A stretch of DNA of 64,000 nt from Fictibacillus arsenicus (GCF_001999465.1 NZ_MQMF01000001.1:1178001-1242000); one strand, 5' to 3'; shown: positions 51,124 through 62,828, counted from the stretch's first letter. The notes: generated by a model not told the origin, from the letters alone. Numbers and translations: made by a program.

Positions 51124-51369
51124 TTACTTAAGGTTGTATTTCTTCTTAAAGCGGTCAACACGTCCACCAACATCAGAGAACTTCTGACGTCCAGTGTAGA
51201 ACGGGTGAGTGTCAGAACTTACATCCACTTTAATTACTGGATATTCGTTACCGTCTTCCCATTTCATAGTCTCGTTTGAATGCAACGTAGAACCAGAAAG
51301 GAAGCTAAATCCACTTTGAGCGTCAACAAAGATAACCTTCTTATAATTCGGATGAATTCCTTGTTTCAT
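51124..51369 (-). CDS. rpmE2: Ribosomal protein L31, type B (zinc-free)
   Basis: 81 aa: [40 protein letters not shown], then [20 protein letters not shown] and [11 protein letters not shown]. There is no cysteine at all, so this is the C-minus (type B, YtiA-like) form, longer than the 66-aa zinc form. It nevertheless occupies the rpmE locus between rho and tdk, where B. subtilis has the zinc-binding form. ATG 51369 has AAGGAGTGAAA upstream; the longer frame to 51462 overlaps rho's 3' side and is not used. No Zur box was recognised upstream. Confidence 0.94.
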   Translation of the reverse strand: MKQGIHPNYKKVIFVDAQSGFSFLSGSTLHSNETMKWEDGNEYPVIKVDVSSDTHPFYTGRQKFSDVGGRVDRFKKKYNLK

Positions 51370-51475
51370 GTCAATTTCACTCCTTCTGCCCTGTTTCCTA
51401 TGCGGAAGCAGAGTTAAATAAACACATAAAAACAGTATAACAGGGACAAATCCCATTTGCAACCATACTTTTTCG

Positions 51476-52762
51476 TTAGTTTGTTACGGTTTTAACGCGC
51501 TTTGGTGCGCCTTTTTTTTCCGACTCAAAAAGCTCAAAAAATTCTTCGTTGTTTTCTGTTTTGCGCATTCGTTTCATGAATTTATCTACGAAATCGAACG
51601 AGTCATCCATCGTCTTACGGATCGACCATAATGCTTCAAGATGATCTTTTGCGATAAGCATCTCTTCTTTTCTCGTACCTGAACGGCGAATGTCGATCGC
51701 AGGGAAAATACGGCGCTCTGCCAGCTTGCGGTCTAAGTGAAGCTCCATGTTTCCTGTTCCTTTGAATTCCTCGTAAATAACGTCATCCATACGTGAACCT
51801 GTATCAACAAGTGCCGTTGCTAAAATCGTTAAGCTGCCGCCTTCTTCAATGTTTCGGGCAGCACCGAAGAATCTCTTCGGACGATGGAACGCAGCAGGAT
51901 CGATACCACCGGACAGTGTGCGTCCGCTCGGTGGGATAACCAAGTTGTAAGCACGAGCCAGACGTGTAATGCTATCAAGCAGAATAACAACGTCTTTTTT
52001 ATGCTCAACCAATCTCATCGCACGTTCCAAAACAAGCTCTGCCACTTTAATGTGGTTTTCAGGCACTTCGTCAAACGTTGAACTTACAACGTCACCTTTT
52101 ACAGAACGCTCGATATCCGTTACTTCCTCAGGACGCTCGTCGATAAGCAAAACAATAAGTTCCGCTTGCGGGTTGTTTGTTGTCACGCTGTGTGCGATTT
52201 CTTTCAGCAAGCTTGTCTTACCCGCTTTAGGAGGAGCGACGATCAATCCACGCTGACCGAAACCAACAGGCGCCATCATATCAATGATACGTGTTGAAAT
52301 ATTGTTGCTCGTTGTTTCCATAACCATTTTCTTTTCAGGATAGAGGGCTGTTAATGCAGGGAAATGCACTCTTTCCTTAGCCGTCTCAGGGTCCTCACCA
52401 TTAACCGCGTTAACTTGCAAAAGTCCGTAATAACGCTCATTTTCTTTTGGAGGACGAACTTTACCTGATACTTTATCTCCGTTTCTCAGATCAAATCTGC
52501 GGATCTGTGACGCAGATATGTAAATATCCTGTGAGCTCGGAGAATAGTTGATCGGACGCAAGAAGCCGAATCCTTCGTTCGGGATAATCTCCAATACACC
52601 TTCCATGAATGAATAACCATCAAGTTCTGCTTGTGCTTTTAAAATAGAAAACATCAATTCCCGCTTTGTCAGTTTTCCGTAATATTGAATATTAAATTGT
52701 TTCGCAAGCTCATAAAGCTCTCTTAATTTTTTTGTTTCTAATGTAGCTAAATCAATCCCCAT
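51476..52762 (-). CDS. rho: Transcription termination factor Rho
   Basis: Hexameric RNA helicase. 428 aa: N-terminal Rho_N helices ([20 protein letters not shown]), cold-shock RNA-binding fold with [17 protein letters not shown], then the ATPase: Walker [18 protein letters not shown], Walker [19 protein letters not shown] with [18 protein letters not shown] loops. No extra insertion. Weak RBS (GGTG). Upstream gap toward glpX is 557 bp with a repeat element. Confidence 0.97.
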   Translation of the reverse strand: MGIDLATLETKKLRELYELAKQFNIQYYGKLTKRELMFSILKAQAELDGYSFMEGVLEIIPNEGFGFLRPINYSPSSQDIYISASQIRRFDLRNGDKVSGKVRPPKENERYYGLLQVNAVNGEDPETAKERVHFPALTALYPEKKMVMETTSNNISTRIIDMMAPVGFGQRGLIVAPPKAGKTSLLKEIAHSVTTNNPQAELIVLLIDERPEEVTDIERSVKGDVVSSTFDEVPENHIKVAELVLERAMRLVEHKKDVVILLDSITRLARAYNLVIPPSGRTLSGGIDPAAFHRPKRFFGAARNIEEGGSLTILATALVDTGSRMDDVIYEEFKGTGNMELHLDRKLAERRIFPAIDIRRSGTRKEEMLIAKDHLEALWSIRKTMDDSFDFVDKFMKRMRKTENNEEFFELFESEKKGAPKRVKTVTN

Positions 52763-53039
52763 AGTGACACCACGCTTTTCTTATTTTACTATTGATTTTT
52801 TTACTGAAATTTTGGGATTTATATATGTTGGTTTGGTTTTGGTTATTGGAAGGAGTTCCTTGAAAGTTAAGGGTTTAGTGGGTTGAAGAAATTTTTATTC
52901 TAATGAATCATACTTCTTATTTTAACCACAAAAATGCTCTTTAATCAAGTCAGGACAACTGGCCGGCTACTGCCATAACGTGAATTTACAATACAATCCT
53001 GGATTTTGCAACTTTACTTTAAGCTAACCTTTGGATGTA
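52763..53039. other. Intergenic stretch between rho and the repeat at 53040
   Basis: A+T-rich. I saw no ORF with RBS and no clear hairpin or array in it. It must contain the rho promoter, but no near-consensus pair was found close to the start. Confidence 0.5.
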
Positions 53040-53225
53040 GTTAATTTCCGTTCCCGATGCTCGCTTTCCGAGGGGCGTGCGGTGAGCCCCCTGCCACATG
53101 GCCTTAGGGGTCTCACCTGTCCCGCTCGTCCCTCAGGACAAGGAAGGCTGCGGCAGCGATACATCGCACGAAGAAAATTTGAAGTTCAATTTTCGAGGAG
53201 TCTCGCATCTTGCACTCCAATCAAC
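53040..53225 (+). repeat. Dispersed palindromic element, long form, copy 7
   Basis: About 186 bp. GTTAATTTCCGTTCCCGATG, GCTCGCTTTCCGAGGGGCG and GGTGAGCCCCCTGCC start; then after CGTCCCTCAGGAC an insert with GGAAGGCTGCGGCAGCGATA, CATCGCACGAAG and AAAATTTGAAGTTCAATTTT before GGAGTCTCGCATC and CTCCAATCAAC. The insert is the same as in the copy at 4421-4611 and has its own near-perfect palindrome GAAAATTTGAAGTTCAATTTTC split as shown. Confidence 0.84.
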
Positions 53226-53282
53226 TTGCTATGATGCGACAATACAAAACCAAACTTCAATCCTTTAGAGAAAAACCTAACG

Positions 53283-53315
53283 GAAAGACCGGACGCAATG
53301 TCCGGCCCTTTTTAT
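53283..53315 (-). terminator. Terminator of glpX
   Basis: Minus strand GGCCGGAC ATTGC GTCCGGTC then TTTCCGTT; 7 bp after the stop. Confidence 0.78.
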
Positions 53316-53319
53316 CCTA

Positions 53320-54288
53320 TTATGGTTTGATTACAAGGTCTGGTTTTTTCTTTAGGCTGTGTCTGCCGTCGATAAAACGAACTGTACCCGATTTTGCACG
53401 CATAACGACAGATTGAGTCGTTCCCGTTGATCCGTCGAAACGAACGCCTTTTAACAGCTCACCATCCGTTACACCTGTAGCTGCAAAGATCGCATCGTCC
53501 CCTTTTACGAGGTCGTCCATGTACAATACGCGGTTCACGTCTTCGATCCCCATGCGTTTGCAGCGTTCTAATTCTTCGTCGTTCTGTGGAAGAAGTTTTC
53601 CTTGAAGCTCTCCGCCAAGACACTTTAAGGCAACGGCCGCGATTACGCCTTCAGGTGCTCCGCCTGATCCGAATAAAATATCTACACCTGTATCATCGAA
53701 TGCTGTATTAATCGCAGCGGCAACATCACCGTCAGAGATCAGCTTAATTCTCGCACCCGCTTCACGAATATCCTGGATGATCTGCTGGTGGCGAGGACGG
53801 TCTAGAATAACCGCTACTAAGTCTTCAATATTTTTATTTTTCGCTTCGGCTACTGCTTTTAAGTTATCAATAACAGGAGCGTTGATGTCGACTTTCCCTA
53901 CGCTCTCACGCCCGACTGCAATCTTGTCCATGTACATGTCAGGTGCGTGAAGCAGGTTTCCATGGTCAGCGATCGCCAGAACAGCAAGTGCGTTCCATGT
54001 TCCAGATGCCACGATGTTTGTCCCCTCAAGCGGGTCCACCGCAACATCTACGCGAGGGCCATAGCCTGTCCCAAGCTTTTCACCGATATAAAGCATAGGA
54101 GCTTCGTCCATTTCTCCTTCGCCTATTACTACCGTACCTTTCATAGGAACCGTATCAAAAACGTTTCTCATGGCAGTTGTTGCAGCTTCATCTGCCTCGT
54201 CTTTCTTGCCTCGTCCCATCCAGCGTGCTGATGCAAGAGCTGCCGCTTCTGTTACACGAACAAGCTCCATTGATAAACTTCTCTCCAT
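53320..54288 (-). CDS. glpX: Class II fructose-1,6-bisphosphatase
   Basis: Gluconeogenic hydrolysis of fructose-1,6-bisphosphate. 322 aa. [37 protein letters not shown] (metal-binding DPLEGT), and [20 protein letters not shown] are diagnostic of GlpX. GGGGAGGG RBS. In the rho-glpX-murA order of B. subtilis. Confidence 0.97.
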   Translation of the reverse strand: MERSLSMELVRVTEAAALASARWMGRGKKDEADEAATTAMRNVFDTVPMKGTVVIGEGEMDEAPMLYIGEKLGTGYGPRVDVAVDPLEGTNIVASGTWNALAVLAIADHGNLLHAPDMYMDKIAVGRESVGKVDINAPVIDNLKAVAEAKNKNIEDLVAVILDRPRHQQIIQDIREAGARIKLISDGDVAAAINTAFDDTGVDILFGSGGAPEGVIAAVALKCLGGELQGKLLPQNDEELERCKRMGIEDVNRVLYMDDLVKGDDAIFAATGVTDGELLKGVRFDGSTGTTQSVVMRAKSGTVRFIDGRHSLKKKPDLVIKP

Positions 54289-54335
54289 AATGTGGTTCCC
54301 TCCCCATACTTAAAACGCTTACATATTTATCCTTA

Positions 54336-54362
54336 AGAAAAATCACCGGTTGGGGTGATTTC
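54336..54362 (-). terminator. Terminator of murA
   Basis: Minus strand AAATCACCCCAACCGGTGATTT stem, followed by TTTCTTAAG. Confidence 0.8.
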
Positions 54363-54373
54363 TCTTTTTACAC

Positions 54374-55666
54374 TTATGAGTTCTTCATTTCTTCCATTTC
54401 TTCTACGTCCATATTTTCACGCCATACTTTAGCTCCAAGTCCTTTTAACTTTTCAACTAAAGATTCATAGCCGCGGTCAATATGCTCAAGACCTGAAATC
54501 TCAGTTACACCTTCAGCCATAAGACCCGCTACAACAAGCGCTGCTCCTGCACGAAGGTCAGAAGCTTTAACTTTTGCCCCTTCAAGCTTTGCTGGCCCAT
54601 TAATTATAGCAGAACGACCTTCCACTTTCACATTAGCTCCCATACGGCGAAGTTCATCTATATGTTTAAAACGTGCACTGTAGATCGTGTCTGTTACAAT
54701 GCTCGTTCCTTCTGAGCTTGTTAAAAGCGATGTGAACGGCTGCTGAAGATCTGTCGGGAACCCCGGATAAACAAGCGTTTTGATATCGACGCTCTTTAAC
54801 GGATCTTTTCCGCGATAAACTAGCACCTGATCGTCTTTCGTTTCAATGAAGACGCCCATCTCTCTCAGCTTGGCAATCAATGATTCTAAATGCAGAGGAA
54901 TGACATTATCTAATAAAACCTGCTGACCCATTGATGCTGCTAAGATCATGTACGTTCCAGCTTCGATACGATCAGGAATAATAGAATGACGGCACCCATG
55001 CATTTTTTCGACACCATCAATACGAATTACGTCTGTACCTGCCCCTTTGATCTTTGCACCCATGCTCGTCAAGAGCGTAGCCACATCGATAATTTCAGGT
55101 TCTTTTGCTGCATTCTCAATAATCGTCTGCCCTTTTGCTCTTACTGCTGCAAGCATGATATTGATCGTTGCTCCAACACTTACAACATCCAGGTAGATAC
55201 GTGCACCAACAAGCTCATCTGCGCGCAGATAGATCGCCCCTTGCTCGTTCGTCACTTTTGCACCAAGCGCTTCAAAGCCCTTAATGTGCTGGTCGATCGG
55301 ACGCGGACCGAGGTTGCATCCCCCTGGCAAGCCGATTACAGCTTTTTTAAAACGTCCAAGCATCGCACCCATCAAGTAGTAAGAAGCACGAAGCTTTTTC
55401 ACCTTTCCGCTTGGAAGAGGCATCGCAATCATGTTTTCAGGGTTAACCGTAAGCGACTGATTTTCGTCCAGGTAAGCTTCTCCCCCGATTTCCTCTAACA
55501 AATCACGCAGAATACGGACATCTGATATGTTAGGCAAACCTTCAATGGTAACGGTAGATTCAGCCAGTATCGTAGCGGGAATCAAGGCCACCGCACTATT
55601 TTTCGCTCCGCTTATTTGGACCGTTCCTTCTAGAGGATAGCCCCCTTCAATCATCAGTTTTTCCAT
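54374..55666 (-). CDS. murA: UDP-N-acetylglucosamine 1-carboxyvinyltransferase
   Basis: First committed step of peptidoglycan precursor synthesis (PEP transfer to UDP-GlcNAc). 430 aa. Cys117 in [15 protein letters not shown] is the catalytic residue and fosfomycin target; [14 protein letters not shown] and [20 protein letters not shown] are conserved. By position next to fba/tal this is the second paralogue, called murAB or murZ in B. subtilis; another copy is expected near atp, but is not seen downstream of atpC here, which may lie elsewhere. Confidence 0.96.
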   Translation of the reverse strand: MEKLMIEGGYPLEGTVQISGAKNSAVALIPATILAESTVTIEGLPNISDVRILRDLLEEIGGEAYLDENQSLTVNPENMIAMPLPSGKVKKLRASYYLMGAMLGRFKKAVIGLPGGCNLGPRPIDQHIKGFEALGAKVTNEQGAIYLRADELVGARIYLDVVSVGATINIMLAAVRAKGQTIIENAAKEPEIIDVATLLTSMGAKIKGAGTDVIRIDGVEKMHGCRHSIIPDRIEAGTYMILAASMGQQVLLDNVIPLHLESLIAKLREMGVFIETKDDQVLVYRGKDPLKSVDIKTLVYPGFPTDLQQPFTSLLTSSEGTSIVTDTIYSARFKHIDELRRMGANVKVEGRSAIINGPAKLEGAKVKASDLRAGAALVVAGLMAEGVTEISGLEHIDRGYESLVEKLKGLGAKVWRENMDVEEMEEMKNS

Positions 55667-55802
55667 GGTAAACTCCTTTCAGTAAGAGTCACAAAGACAG
55701 TCGTAATTGTGAGTATATTACCAGTTTCGTTAATTTTATTATTTACCAAAATTTTCTTTTAATGTACAAAAATTGTGCGCATCTTTGTCGCCTTTGAAAG
55801 TG

Positions 55803-55930
55803 GTTGATTTCCGTTACAGGTGCTCGCTTTCCGTGGGGTGGGCGGTGTGCCTCCCTCACCCTTTGGGTGATAGGAGTCTCACCTGTCCCACTCGTCCCAC
55901 AGGAGTCTCCCACCTTTCACTCCAATCAAC
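55803..55930 (+). repeat. Dispersed palindromic element, short form, copy 8
   Basis: GTTGATTTCCGTTACAGG ... CACTCCAATCAAC; GCTCGCTTTCCGTGGGGTG, GGCGGTG ... GTCTCACCTG, CACAGGAGTCTCCCACC. Somewhat diverged. Lies between murA and tal. Confidence 0.84.
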
Positions 55931-55953
55931 TATTCTGTGTTGAACGAACAAAA

Positions 55954-56604
55954 TTATTTTTTATTGGCCGCATCCCAATCAGCAAGGAATTTTTCAATAC
56001 CTTGATCTGTTAATGGGTGCTTTACAAGACCTTTAATAACGTTTGGCGGGATCGTTGCAATATGAGCTCCGCGCAATGCTGCTTCTGTTACATGAACAGG
56101 ATGGCGGATCGATGCTGCAATGATCTCAGTTGGAATCTCATGAATCACAAAAATTTGCGCTACTTGTGAGATAAGCTCCAATCCATCTTGACCAATATCA
56201 TCTAAACGGCCTAAGAATGGCGATACATATGTTGCTCCAGCACGTGCAGCTAACAAGGCTTGGTTTGCATTAAAAATAAGTGTTACATTCGTTTTAATAT
56301 TTTCATCAGAAAAAGTCTTAACGGCTTTAAGTCCATCAAGCGTCATCGGCACTTTCACCGTAATATTCGGCGCAATCTTAGCTAATTCACGGCCTTCTTC
56401 AACCATTTCTTCATAAGAAGTTCCGATCACCTCAGCACTAACAGAACCCGGTACAAGACTTGTAATTTCCTTCAAACGCTCATGGAAATCGACGCCTTTT
56501 TCTTTTGCTACTAGAGACGGGTTTGTTGTTACTCCAGATAAAATGCCCAGGTCATAGGCTTCCTTAATATCATCAATGTTTGCTGTATCAATAAAGAATT
56601 TCAA
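55954..56604 (-). CDS. tal: Transaldolase (short, fructose-6-P aldolase-like type)
   Basis: Pentose-phosphate pathway. 216 aa starting at a TTG ([20 protein letters not shown]) with CAGGAGTGATT upstream; an upstream ATG at 56640 gives an unconserved leader. [12 protein letters not shown], Lys84 in [15 protein letters not shown] (Schiff-base lysine) and [17 protein letters not shown] are conserved. Length and motifs match B. subtilis YwjH. Confidence 0.95.
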   Translation of the reverse strand: MKFFIDTANIDDIKEAYDLGILSGVTTNPSLVAKEKGVDFHERLKEITSLVPGSVSAEVIGTSYEEMVEEGRELAKIAPNITVKVPMTLDGLKAVKTFSDENIKTNVTLIFNANQALLAARAGATYVSPFLGRLDDIGQDGLELISQVAQIFVIHEIPTEIIAASIRHPVHVTEAALRGAHIATIPPNVIKGLVKHPLTDQGIEKFLADWDAANKK

Positions 56605-56767
56605 AACAATCACTCCTGTTTTTTTAGGTTTCTCGTTCATTTATATTCTTTTATAACACACACTTCTTCATACACGTTAGTAGTGCGCTTACATTTTTCT
56701 TTTTATATAAGTACACTTTATTGACGGATTTTCCGTGTCCCACGTTACACACTATTATAGTGTAAAT

Positions 56768-56796
56768 GAAACCGCCTATGATGTATAGGCGGTTTC
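56768..56796 (-). terminator. Hairpin terminator of fba
   Basis: Minus strand GAAACCGCCTATACATC/ATAGGCGGTTTC, perfect 12-bp arms; T-tail is poor. Confidence 0.7.
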
Positions 56797-56833
56797 AAAG
56801 AAAGGTTCATATTAGTCTATTTTGACCAGAAAT

Positions 56834-57697
56834 TTACGCTTTGTTGGAAGATCCGAACTCGCGCATTTTTCCTGCTACTGTTGATTGAATCGCATCGCGA
56901 GCTGCAGTCAAGTATTTACGTGGATCGTACTTGTCCGGGTTAGCTCCGATATATTCTTTAACAGCTTTATGTGAAGCAATTTGGTTTTCAGTGTTAACGT
57001 TGATTTTAGCAGTTCCTAAAGAGATCGCTTTTTGGATATCTTTTGTCGGAATACCAGTACCACCGTGAAGAACTAGAGGTACACCCGTAAGTTCCATAAC
57101 TTCTTTCATGCGGTCGAATCCAAGGTTAGGCTCACCTTTGTAAGGTCCGTGAACTGAACCAAGTGCAGGTGCGAAACAGTCAACTCCTGTTTCACGAACA
57201 AGCTGATCACATTCAGATGGAACAGCGTATGCAGCTTCAGCATCGTCAACGATTAGATCGTCTTCTTGTCCACCGATACGGCCAAGTTCTGCCTCAACAG
57301 AAACACCGTGGATGTGAGCAAGCTCAACCACTTTTTTCGTTAACTCAATGTTTTCTTCTAAAGGATGATGAGAGCCATCGATCATAACAGATGTGAAACC
57401 TGCATGAATAGCTTCAGCACACTTCTCAAAGCTTGAACCATGGTCTAAGTGAATCGCTACAGGAACAGTTACTTTGTACTCTTCCATAAGTGCTTTTACC
57501 ATAGCAACAGTTAGCTTAAATCCACCCATATAACGAGCAGCACCTTCAGATACACCAAGAATTACTGGTGAATTCTCTTCTTGTGCAGCTTTAAGTATAG
57601 CTTGAGTGAACTCAAGGTTGTTCAAGTTGAATTGACCAACTGCATAATTTTCCGCTTTTGCTTTTTCAAGCATTTCCTTCATTGAAACTAAAGGCAT
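56834..57697 (-). CDS. fbaA: Class II fructose-bisphosphate aldolase
   Basis: 287 aa from ATG 57697 (AAGGAGGACATG upstream; the frame to 57790 has no RBS). Zinc and substrate motifs: [55 protein letters not shown] and [18 protein letters not shown]. Glycolysis/gluconeogenesis. Stands between tal and spo0F as in B. subtilis. Confidence 0.97.
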   Translation of the reverse strand: MPLVSMKEMLEKAKAENYAVGQFNLNNLEFTQAILKAAQEENSPVILGVSEGAARYMGGFKLTVAMVKALMEEYKVTVPVAIHLDHGSSFEKCAEAIHAGFTSVMIDGSHHPLEENIELTKKVVELAHIHGVSVEAELGRIGGQEDDLIVDDAEAAYAVPSECDQLVRETGVDCFAPALGSVHGPYKGEPNLGFDRMKEVMELTGVPLVLHGGTGIPTKDIQKAISLGTAKINVNTENQIASHKAVKEYIGANPDKYDPRKYLTAARDAIQSTVAGKMREFGSSNKA

Positions 57698-57946
57698 GTT
57701 ACATGTCCTCCTTTGGATATTGGCACGAGCAGACCAACTACGTTTTGTATTGTATATTGCTGAAATGTACAAACAGCAAAAAGAAGCCATTATAGTTTAC
57801 CTTTCATGGCGTCTTGCTAAACATTTCATAATGCTCATTTCCATTCTAGTATAGCATACCAATATCGCCCGGAAACCGCAACACATCAACGTTTTCAGGG
57901 TGTAAACGCTACCATCGGCGACACGTCAGGCTTTTATAGATTTTTC

Positions 57947-58321
57947 TTAGGAAGGAGTATTTAATGGAAGTTCTTTCCTGACCGCAGCACGGATCTCATC
58001 GATGTCGAACGGTTTTGCAAAATGAGTAATGGCTCCCAGTTTCATGGCTTCATGAATCATGTCCAGCTCACCGTAAGCAGTCATGATAATAACTTGAATC
58101 GTTTCGTCATGCTTCTTCACACGGCGAAGAATCTCCAGGCCATCCATTCCTGGAATTTTCATATCTAAAATAACAAGATCAGGGCGGTCCTTCTCCACAA
58201 TAGATAGAGCTTGTACACCATTAGCAGCCTGATACGTCTTGTAACCTTCTTTTTGAAAGATTTCATTTAAAAGAATTCGAATGCCATATTGATCGTCTAC
58301 AATTAAAATTTTTCCGCTCAT
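57947..58321 (-). CDS. spo0F: Sporulation phosphorelay response regulator Spo0F
   Basis: Single-domain receiver that takes phosphate from sporulation kinases and passes it to Spo0B. 124 aa. Acidic pair Asp9/Asp10 ([17 protein letters not shown]), phosphorylated Asp53 ([12 protein letters not shown]), Thr in [12 protein letters not shown], Lys in [12 protein letters not shown]. Very close to B. subtilis Spo0F. It has no DNA-binding domain. The multi-PAS kinase at 36765 is a plausible donor. Confidence 0.98.
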   Translation of the reverse strand: MSGKILIVDDQYGIRILLNEIFQKEGYKTYQAANGVQALSIVEKDRPDLVILDMKIPGMDGLEILRRVKKHDETIQVIIMTAYGELDMIHEAMKLGAITHFAKPFDIDEIRAAVRKELPLNTPS

Positions 58322-58370
58322 TATTGCTCACCTCATCTGAGTTCATTTGCAAATCAACTTATCAGTATCT

Positions 58371-58396
58371 ATTTCTATATATCTAAACAATTTCCT
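58371..58396 (-). promoter_or_regulatory. Possible sigma-H promoter of spo0F
   Basis: Minus strand AGGAAATT (58389-58396), 13 bp, GAAAT (58371-58375), resembling the sigma-H consensus AGGAWWT-N12-GAAT with deviations. spo0F of B. subtilis has such a promoter. No clear Spo0A box seen. Confidence 0.3.
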
Positions 58397-58491
58397 GCTG
58401 TCCATCCATGAAATGTCATGTTAAATTCAGTATACTAAACGAAAGAACTATTTTGCGATAAATTGATATTCGTGCAAAAGGAGTACATTTG

Positions 58492-59034
58492 ATGCTTAAA
58501 ATATTTTCAACTCAAGTTTCTGGATTATTAAAAGCGATTTCTGATAAAGAAGAACAGTCTGTCGAGGAGGCTTCCCGCTTGCTAGCCCATTCCGTATTGG
58601 CTGAGGGAACCGTTTATTTCAAGGGATTCGGTGAAATGGAAGCAGTCGTGGGTGAGGCGCTGTTTGGTGAGAATAAATTCCGGAACGGTGCGGAGTTTAA
58701 GGATGAGAGAATGGACAGTTTGCTGCCAGTGGATAGTATAGTTGTGGCAAGCCGATTTATGGATGATGAGGAAGCAGTTGCATTTTGTAAAAAAGTGAAG
58801 GAAACTGCTGATTGTCATGTTATTTTGATGGGTGGACGCAAAAAAGAGACAGATATTGCGTTTGATTTGGAAGCTGCAGCAGATATCGTGATCGATACAA
58901 AGGCTGTTCGTGGTTTAGTGCCATTAGATGACGGCTCTCGTATTGGATTTCCGTCTGGATTGACCGCATTATTCACTTATTACGCGATATTTTTAACAAC
59001 CGAAGAGATTCTAGAAGAATATGATGAGGAATAA
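58492..59034 (+). CDS. ywjG: DUF2529 protein YwjG
   Basis: 180 aa. MLKIFSTQVSGLLKAISDKE, AEGTVYFKGFGEMEAVVGEA, MDSLLPVDSIVVASRFMDDE and IDTKAVRGLVPLDDGSRIGF, with FPSGLTALFTYYAIFLTTEE, follow the YwjG/DUF2529 pattern; the fold suggests a SIS-like domain but no function is known to me. Divergent from spo0F, as in B. subtilis. ATG 58492 with AAAGGAGT. Confidence 0.85.
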   Translation: MLKIFSTQVSGLLKAISDKEEQSVEEASRLLAHSVLAEGTVYFKGFGEMEAVVGEALFGENKFRNGAEFKDERMDSLLPVDSIVVASRFMDDEEAVAFCKKVKETADCHVILMGGRKKETDIAFDLEAAADIVIDTKAVRGLVPLDDGSRIGFPSGLTALFTYYAIFLTTEEILEEYDEE

Positions 59035-59038
59035 GATG

Positions 59039-59067
59039 AAGCCTGGCTGTTGTGCCAGGCTTTTTTT
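59039..59067 (+). terminator. Intrinsic terminator of ywjG
   Basis: AAGCCTGGC TGTTGT GCCAGGCTT then TTTTTG. Confidence 0.9.
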
Positions 59068-59107
59068 GTTTATTGAAATATATTTGTCGAAATTTCGATA
59101 AAAAATT

Positions 59108-59151
59108 TTATCTGTGGAATTATTACGAATTACCCTGTAATAATCCCTCAA
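59108..59151 (-). repeat. Two-unit remnant of family A, inverted
   Basis: TTATCTGTGGAATTATT and TTACCCTGTAATAATCC are reverse complements of family A units (GTGGAATTA at 59114, CTGTAATAA at 59135, 21 bp apart). It immediately precedes the family D array, so two families adjoin here. Confidence 0.55.
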
Positions 59152-59172
59152 AATATGGATCTTGACTATTTC

Positions 59173-59277
59173 ACCGTACAAAAATTTGCTTCGACCGTAC
59201 CAAAATCAGCAACGACCGTACATTTTTTCCCCTTAACCCTACAAAAACCAAAAATAACCGAACAAAAACAGCAAATG
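59173..59277 (+). repeat. 21-bp-step array, family D, copy D2
   Basis: ACC begins at 59173, 59194, 59215, 59236 and 59257, all 21 bp apart: ACCGTACAAAAAT, ACCGTACCAAAAT, ACCGTACATTTTT, ACCCTACAAAAAC, ACCGAACAAAAAC. Between the convergent ywjG and pyrG terminators. Confidence 0.85.
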
Positions 59278-59302
59278 AGCAACCTATCGACACTATCATC
59301 AT

Positions 59303-59343
59303 AAAAAATCGGCAGCTCCCTTAACAAAAAGGAACTGCCGACT
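59303..59343 (-). terminator. Intrinsic terminator of pyrG
   Basis: Minus strand AGTCGGCAGTTCC TTTTTGTTAA GGGAGCTGCCGAT then TTTTTTAT. Confidence 0.85.
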
Positions 59344-59359
59344 TAAAACATTCATCTAT

Positions 59360-60964
<1,605 letters not shown>

Positions 60965-61064
60965 TCAATCCCCCTAAATTTTCTAAAATAAGTATGTGCT
61001 TTAAAACGTTTTTCTACTATCGGGAGTGGCTTGTTTTTTTGTACAAGCACCGTCCAATCCGTGT

Positions 61065-61115
61065 AAAAAATAAAAAGCAAAAGACACTTCCCCTATGGTT
61101 AGGGGGCACTTTTGC
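61065..61115 (-). terminator. Leader attenuator of pyrG
   Basis: Minus strand GCAAAAGTGCCCCCTAACC / TAGGGGAAGTGTCTTTTGC stem with one mismatch, then TTTTTATTTTTT. The 5' arm has CCCCCU, able to pair with a run of G added at the transcript's 5' end, which would prevent the terminator from forming. Confidence 0.75.
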
Positions 61116-61166
61116 TTTGAGTTCATATATAATTAGTCTTTTATAAAAAAAGATACAGGAATAGCC

Positions 61167-61203
61167 CAAAAAGAATATTACCCGACTCCACAGCTCATGT
61201 CAA
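61167..61203 (-). promoter_or_regulatory. pyrG promoter with GGGCU start
   Basis: Minus strand TTGACA (61198-61203), 17-bp spacer, TAATAT (61175-61180), then 7 nt to GGGCT (first G at 61167). A transcript beginning pppGGGC allows G-stuttering when CTP is scarce, because the polymerase must add C at +4. Confidence 0.75.
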
Positions 61204-61264
61204 GATGCTAAGAAGGAATCATTTTTTAAGAAAAAATGATTCTAATTGCTGTGCCAGACTCGCC

Positions 61265-61366
61265 AATCCAGAAACTCAGCCCAAATAGCCACGAATTTTG
61301 ACGGTGAATCCAAAAGTTTCTACCTTTAATCCACGAGTTTTGCTCCTCAATCCACATTTAGTCATA
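61265..61366 (+). repeat. 21-bp-step array, family C, copy C4
   Basis: Core starts 61265, 61286, 61307, 61328 and 61349, all 21 bp apart: AATCCAGAAACT, TAGCCACGAATTTT, AATCCAAAAGTTT, AATCCACGAGTTTT, AATCCACATTT. It lacks the terminal GACAATCC module of C1-C3. Sits between the pyrG promoter and the rpoE terminator. Confidence 0.83.
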
Positions 61367-61402
61367 TATATGACAGGCCTGTACTGCCCCTTTATAAAAA
61401 AG

Positions 61403-61436
61403 AAAAAAACCAGCACCCTCTCAGGCACCGGTTCTT
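61403..61436 (-). terminator. Intrinsic terminator of rpoE
   Basis: Minus strand ACCGGTGCC TGAGA GGGTGCTGGT then TTTTTTC, 6 bp past the stop. Confidence 0.85.
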
Positions 61437-61441
61437 AAGAT

Positions 61442-61972
61442 TTAAAGATCTTCCTCTTCCTCTTCACCCTGGTCTTCGTCTTCTTCATCTTCATCTTCGA
61501 AGTCTTCATCATCTTCGTCGAATTCTAATTCTTCATCTTCATCATCGTCGTCATCGTCGTCATCATCTGCAAGGTCGTCGTCTTCTTCAACGAACTCATC
61601 TTCTACTTCTAACTCATCGAAATCTTCATCATCGAAGTCCTCTTCGAAGTCATAGTCATCCTCAGATGCTTTTTTACGTTTTGTCGGTTTGTTAGTAGCA
61701 CCTAGTTCTTCCTCAGAGCTCTCAACTGGGTACCACGTTTTTAATCCCCATTTATTATCGCCCAATGAAACGAAGCGTCCATCAATATTCATATCTGTGT
61801 AAAAATACGCAATTCGGTTTTCAACTGCAGTTTTAGACAACCCTTTAATTTCAGCGATCTGTTTAACTAAATCGTAGAATTGAACAGGCTGCTTCTCATT
61901 CTGCAAAATTTCAAATGCGATTTCGACCATAGACATTTCAACGACTTGTTCTTTCGTATACGTGTTCAACAT
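61442..61972 (-). CDS. rpoE: RNA polymerase delta subunit
   Basis: Gram-positive RNAP accessory subunit that speeds recycling and lowers non-specific binding. 176 aa. N-terminal folded HARE-like domain (residues ~1-85: VEMSMVEIAFEILQNEKQPV, YFYTDMNIDGRFVSLGDNKW, GLKTWYPVESSEE), then a disordered tail made almost only of Asp and Glu. ATG at 61972 chosen; a GTG at 61978 is closer to AGGAAGTG and equally possible. Next to pyrG as in B. subtilis. Confidence 0.95.
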   Translation of the reverse strand: MLNTYTKEQVVEMSMVEIAFEILQNEKQPVQFYDLVKQIAEIKGLSKTAVENRIAYFYTDMNIDGRFVSLGDNKWGLKTWYPVESSEEELGATNKPTKRKKASEDDYDFEEDFDDEDFDELEVEDEFVEEDDDLADDDDDDDDDEDEELEFDEDDEDFEDEDEEDEDQGEEEEEDL

Positions 61973-62152
61973 AGCCACATCGGCACTTCCTTTCCTTCTC
62001 CACACTCATTTATATCAACACATTGTGCTCAATCTCTAGAAGAATCATACTCTTCATTATAAACAAATCCTATTAGGTTATGCCAGTGGTAATCTCGCTT
62101 TTTTCAAATTTATCCTCTTTTAACAGTATCCAATATGAATAGGAGATGACTA

Positions 62153-62662
62153 TTATCTCATTTTATCAATAGGAACTTTAAAGAATATCATTAAAAATAG
62201 AACAACGAACATTGAGATACCCCAGGCAAGCAACGGAATCTTGAAATGAATCCTTAATAAGGTGAACATTCCCACATTAAATAAAGCGGACCACCAAATA
62301 CTCCATCCATTGTGATAAGAGAAAAAATTAAATTTTGCCATCAGCCACTCTACAAAAACAAAAATAATCACCCAGCGTAGAACGTATCCTATTTTTTGAG
62401 GTACATTCTTTTCCGGAAAGCGCGGAAGAAAGATTAAAACGACCACAGGGAAAACAACAAAAGAATGTACCATCTCAATTAATGTGTGATTTGGAAGCAA
62501 ATGTTCTTTATAAAGCCACATAGGATAGTTGTATGTAAGAATATTATATAGAAAATTACCTACAATCATAAACAAGATTGTGGGGTAATACTTCTCCCAA
62601 TTTCTCCAGTCCCCCCACTTCCATCCTAAGATTAACGCAATTCCTCCAATGATTACATTCAT
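62153..62662 (-). CDS. CBO0543-type membrane protein
   Basis: 169 aa, about five membrane segments. The string KYYPTILFMIVGNFLYNILT followed by WLYKEHLLPNHTLIEMVHSF, EWLMAKFNFFSYHNGWSIWW and LRIHFKIPLLAWGIS is the pattern of the CBO0543 family of spore-former membrane proteins as I know it. Function unknown. GAGGTGAAAAC RBS. Between rpoE and a ger gene; no operon mates. Confidence 0.75.
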   Translation of the reverse strand: MNVIIGGIALILGWKWGDWRNWEKYYPTILFMIVGNFLYNILTYNYPMWLYKEHLLPNHTLIEMVHSFVVFPVVVLIFLPRFPEKNVPQKIGYVLRWVIIFVFVEWLMAKFNFFSYHNGWSIWWSALFNVGMFTLLRIHFKIPLLAWGISMFVVLFLMIFFKVPIDKMR

Positions 62663-62828
62663 ATGTTGTTTTCACCTCACTTTCTTTCTGAGTTACACAA
62701 CTGTTCTTTACTATTCTCACCATTCTTACTGATCCTAATAGCAACCTTCTGATGAATGGCTAATTTATGATTTTATGTTTTTTATCTTTCTAAAATTACG
62801 GTCCGCTTGAAATCAAGAATCAGATGAA

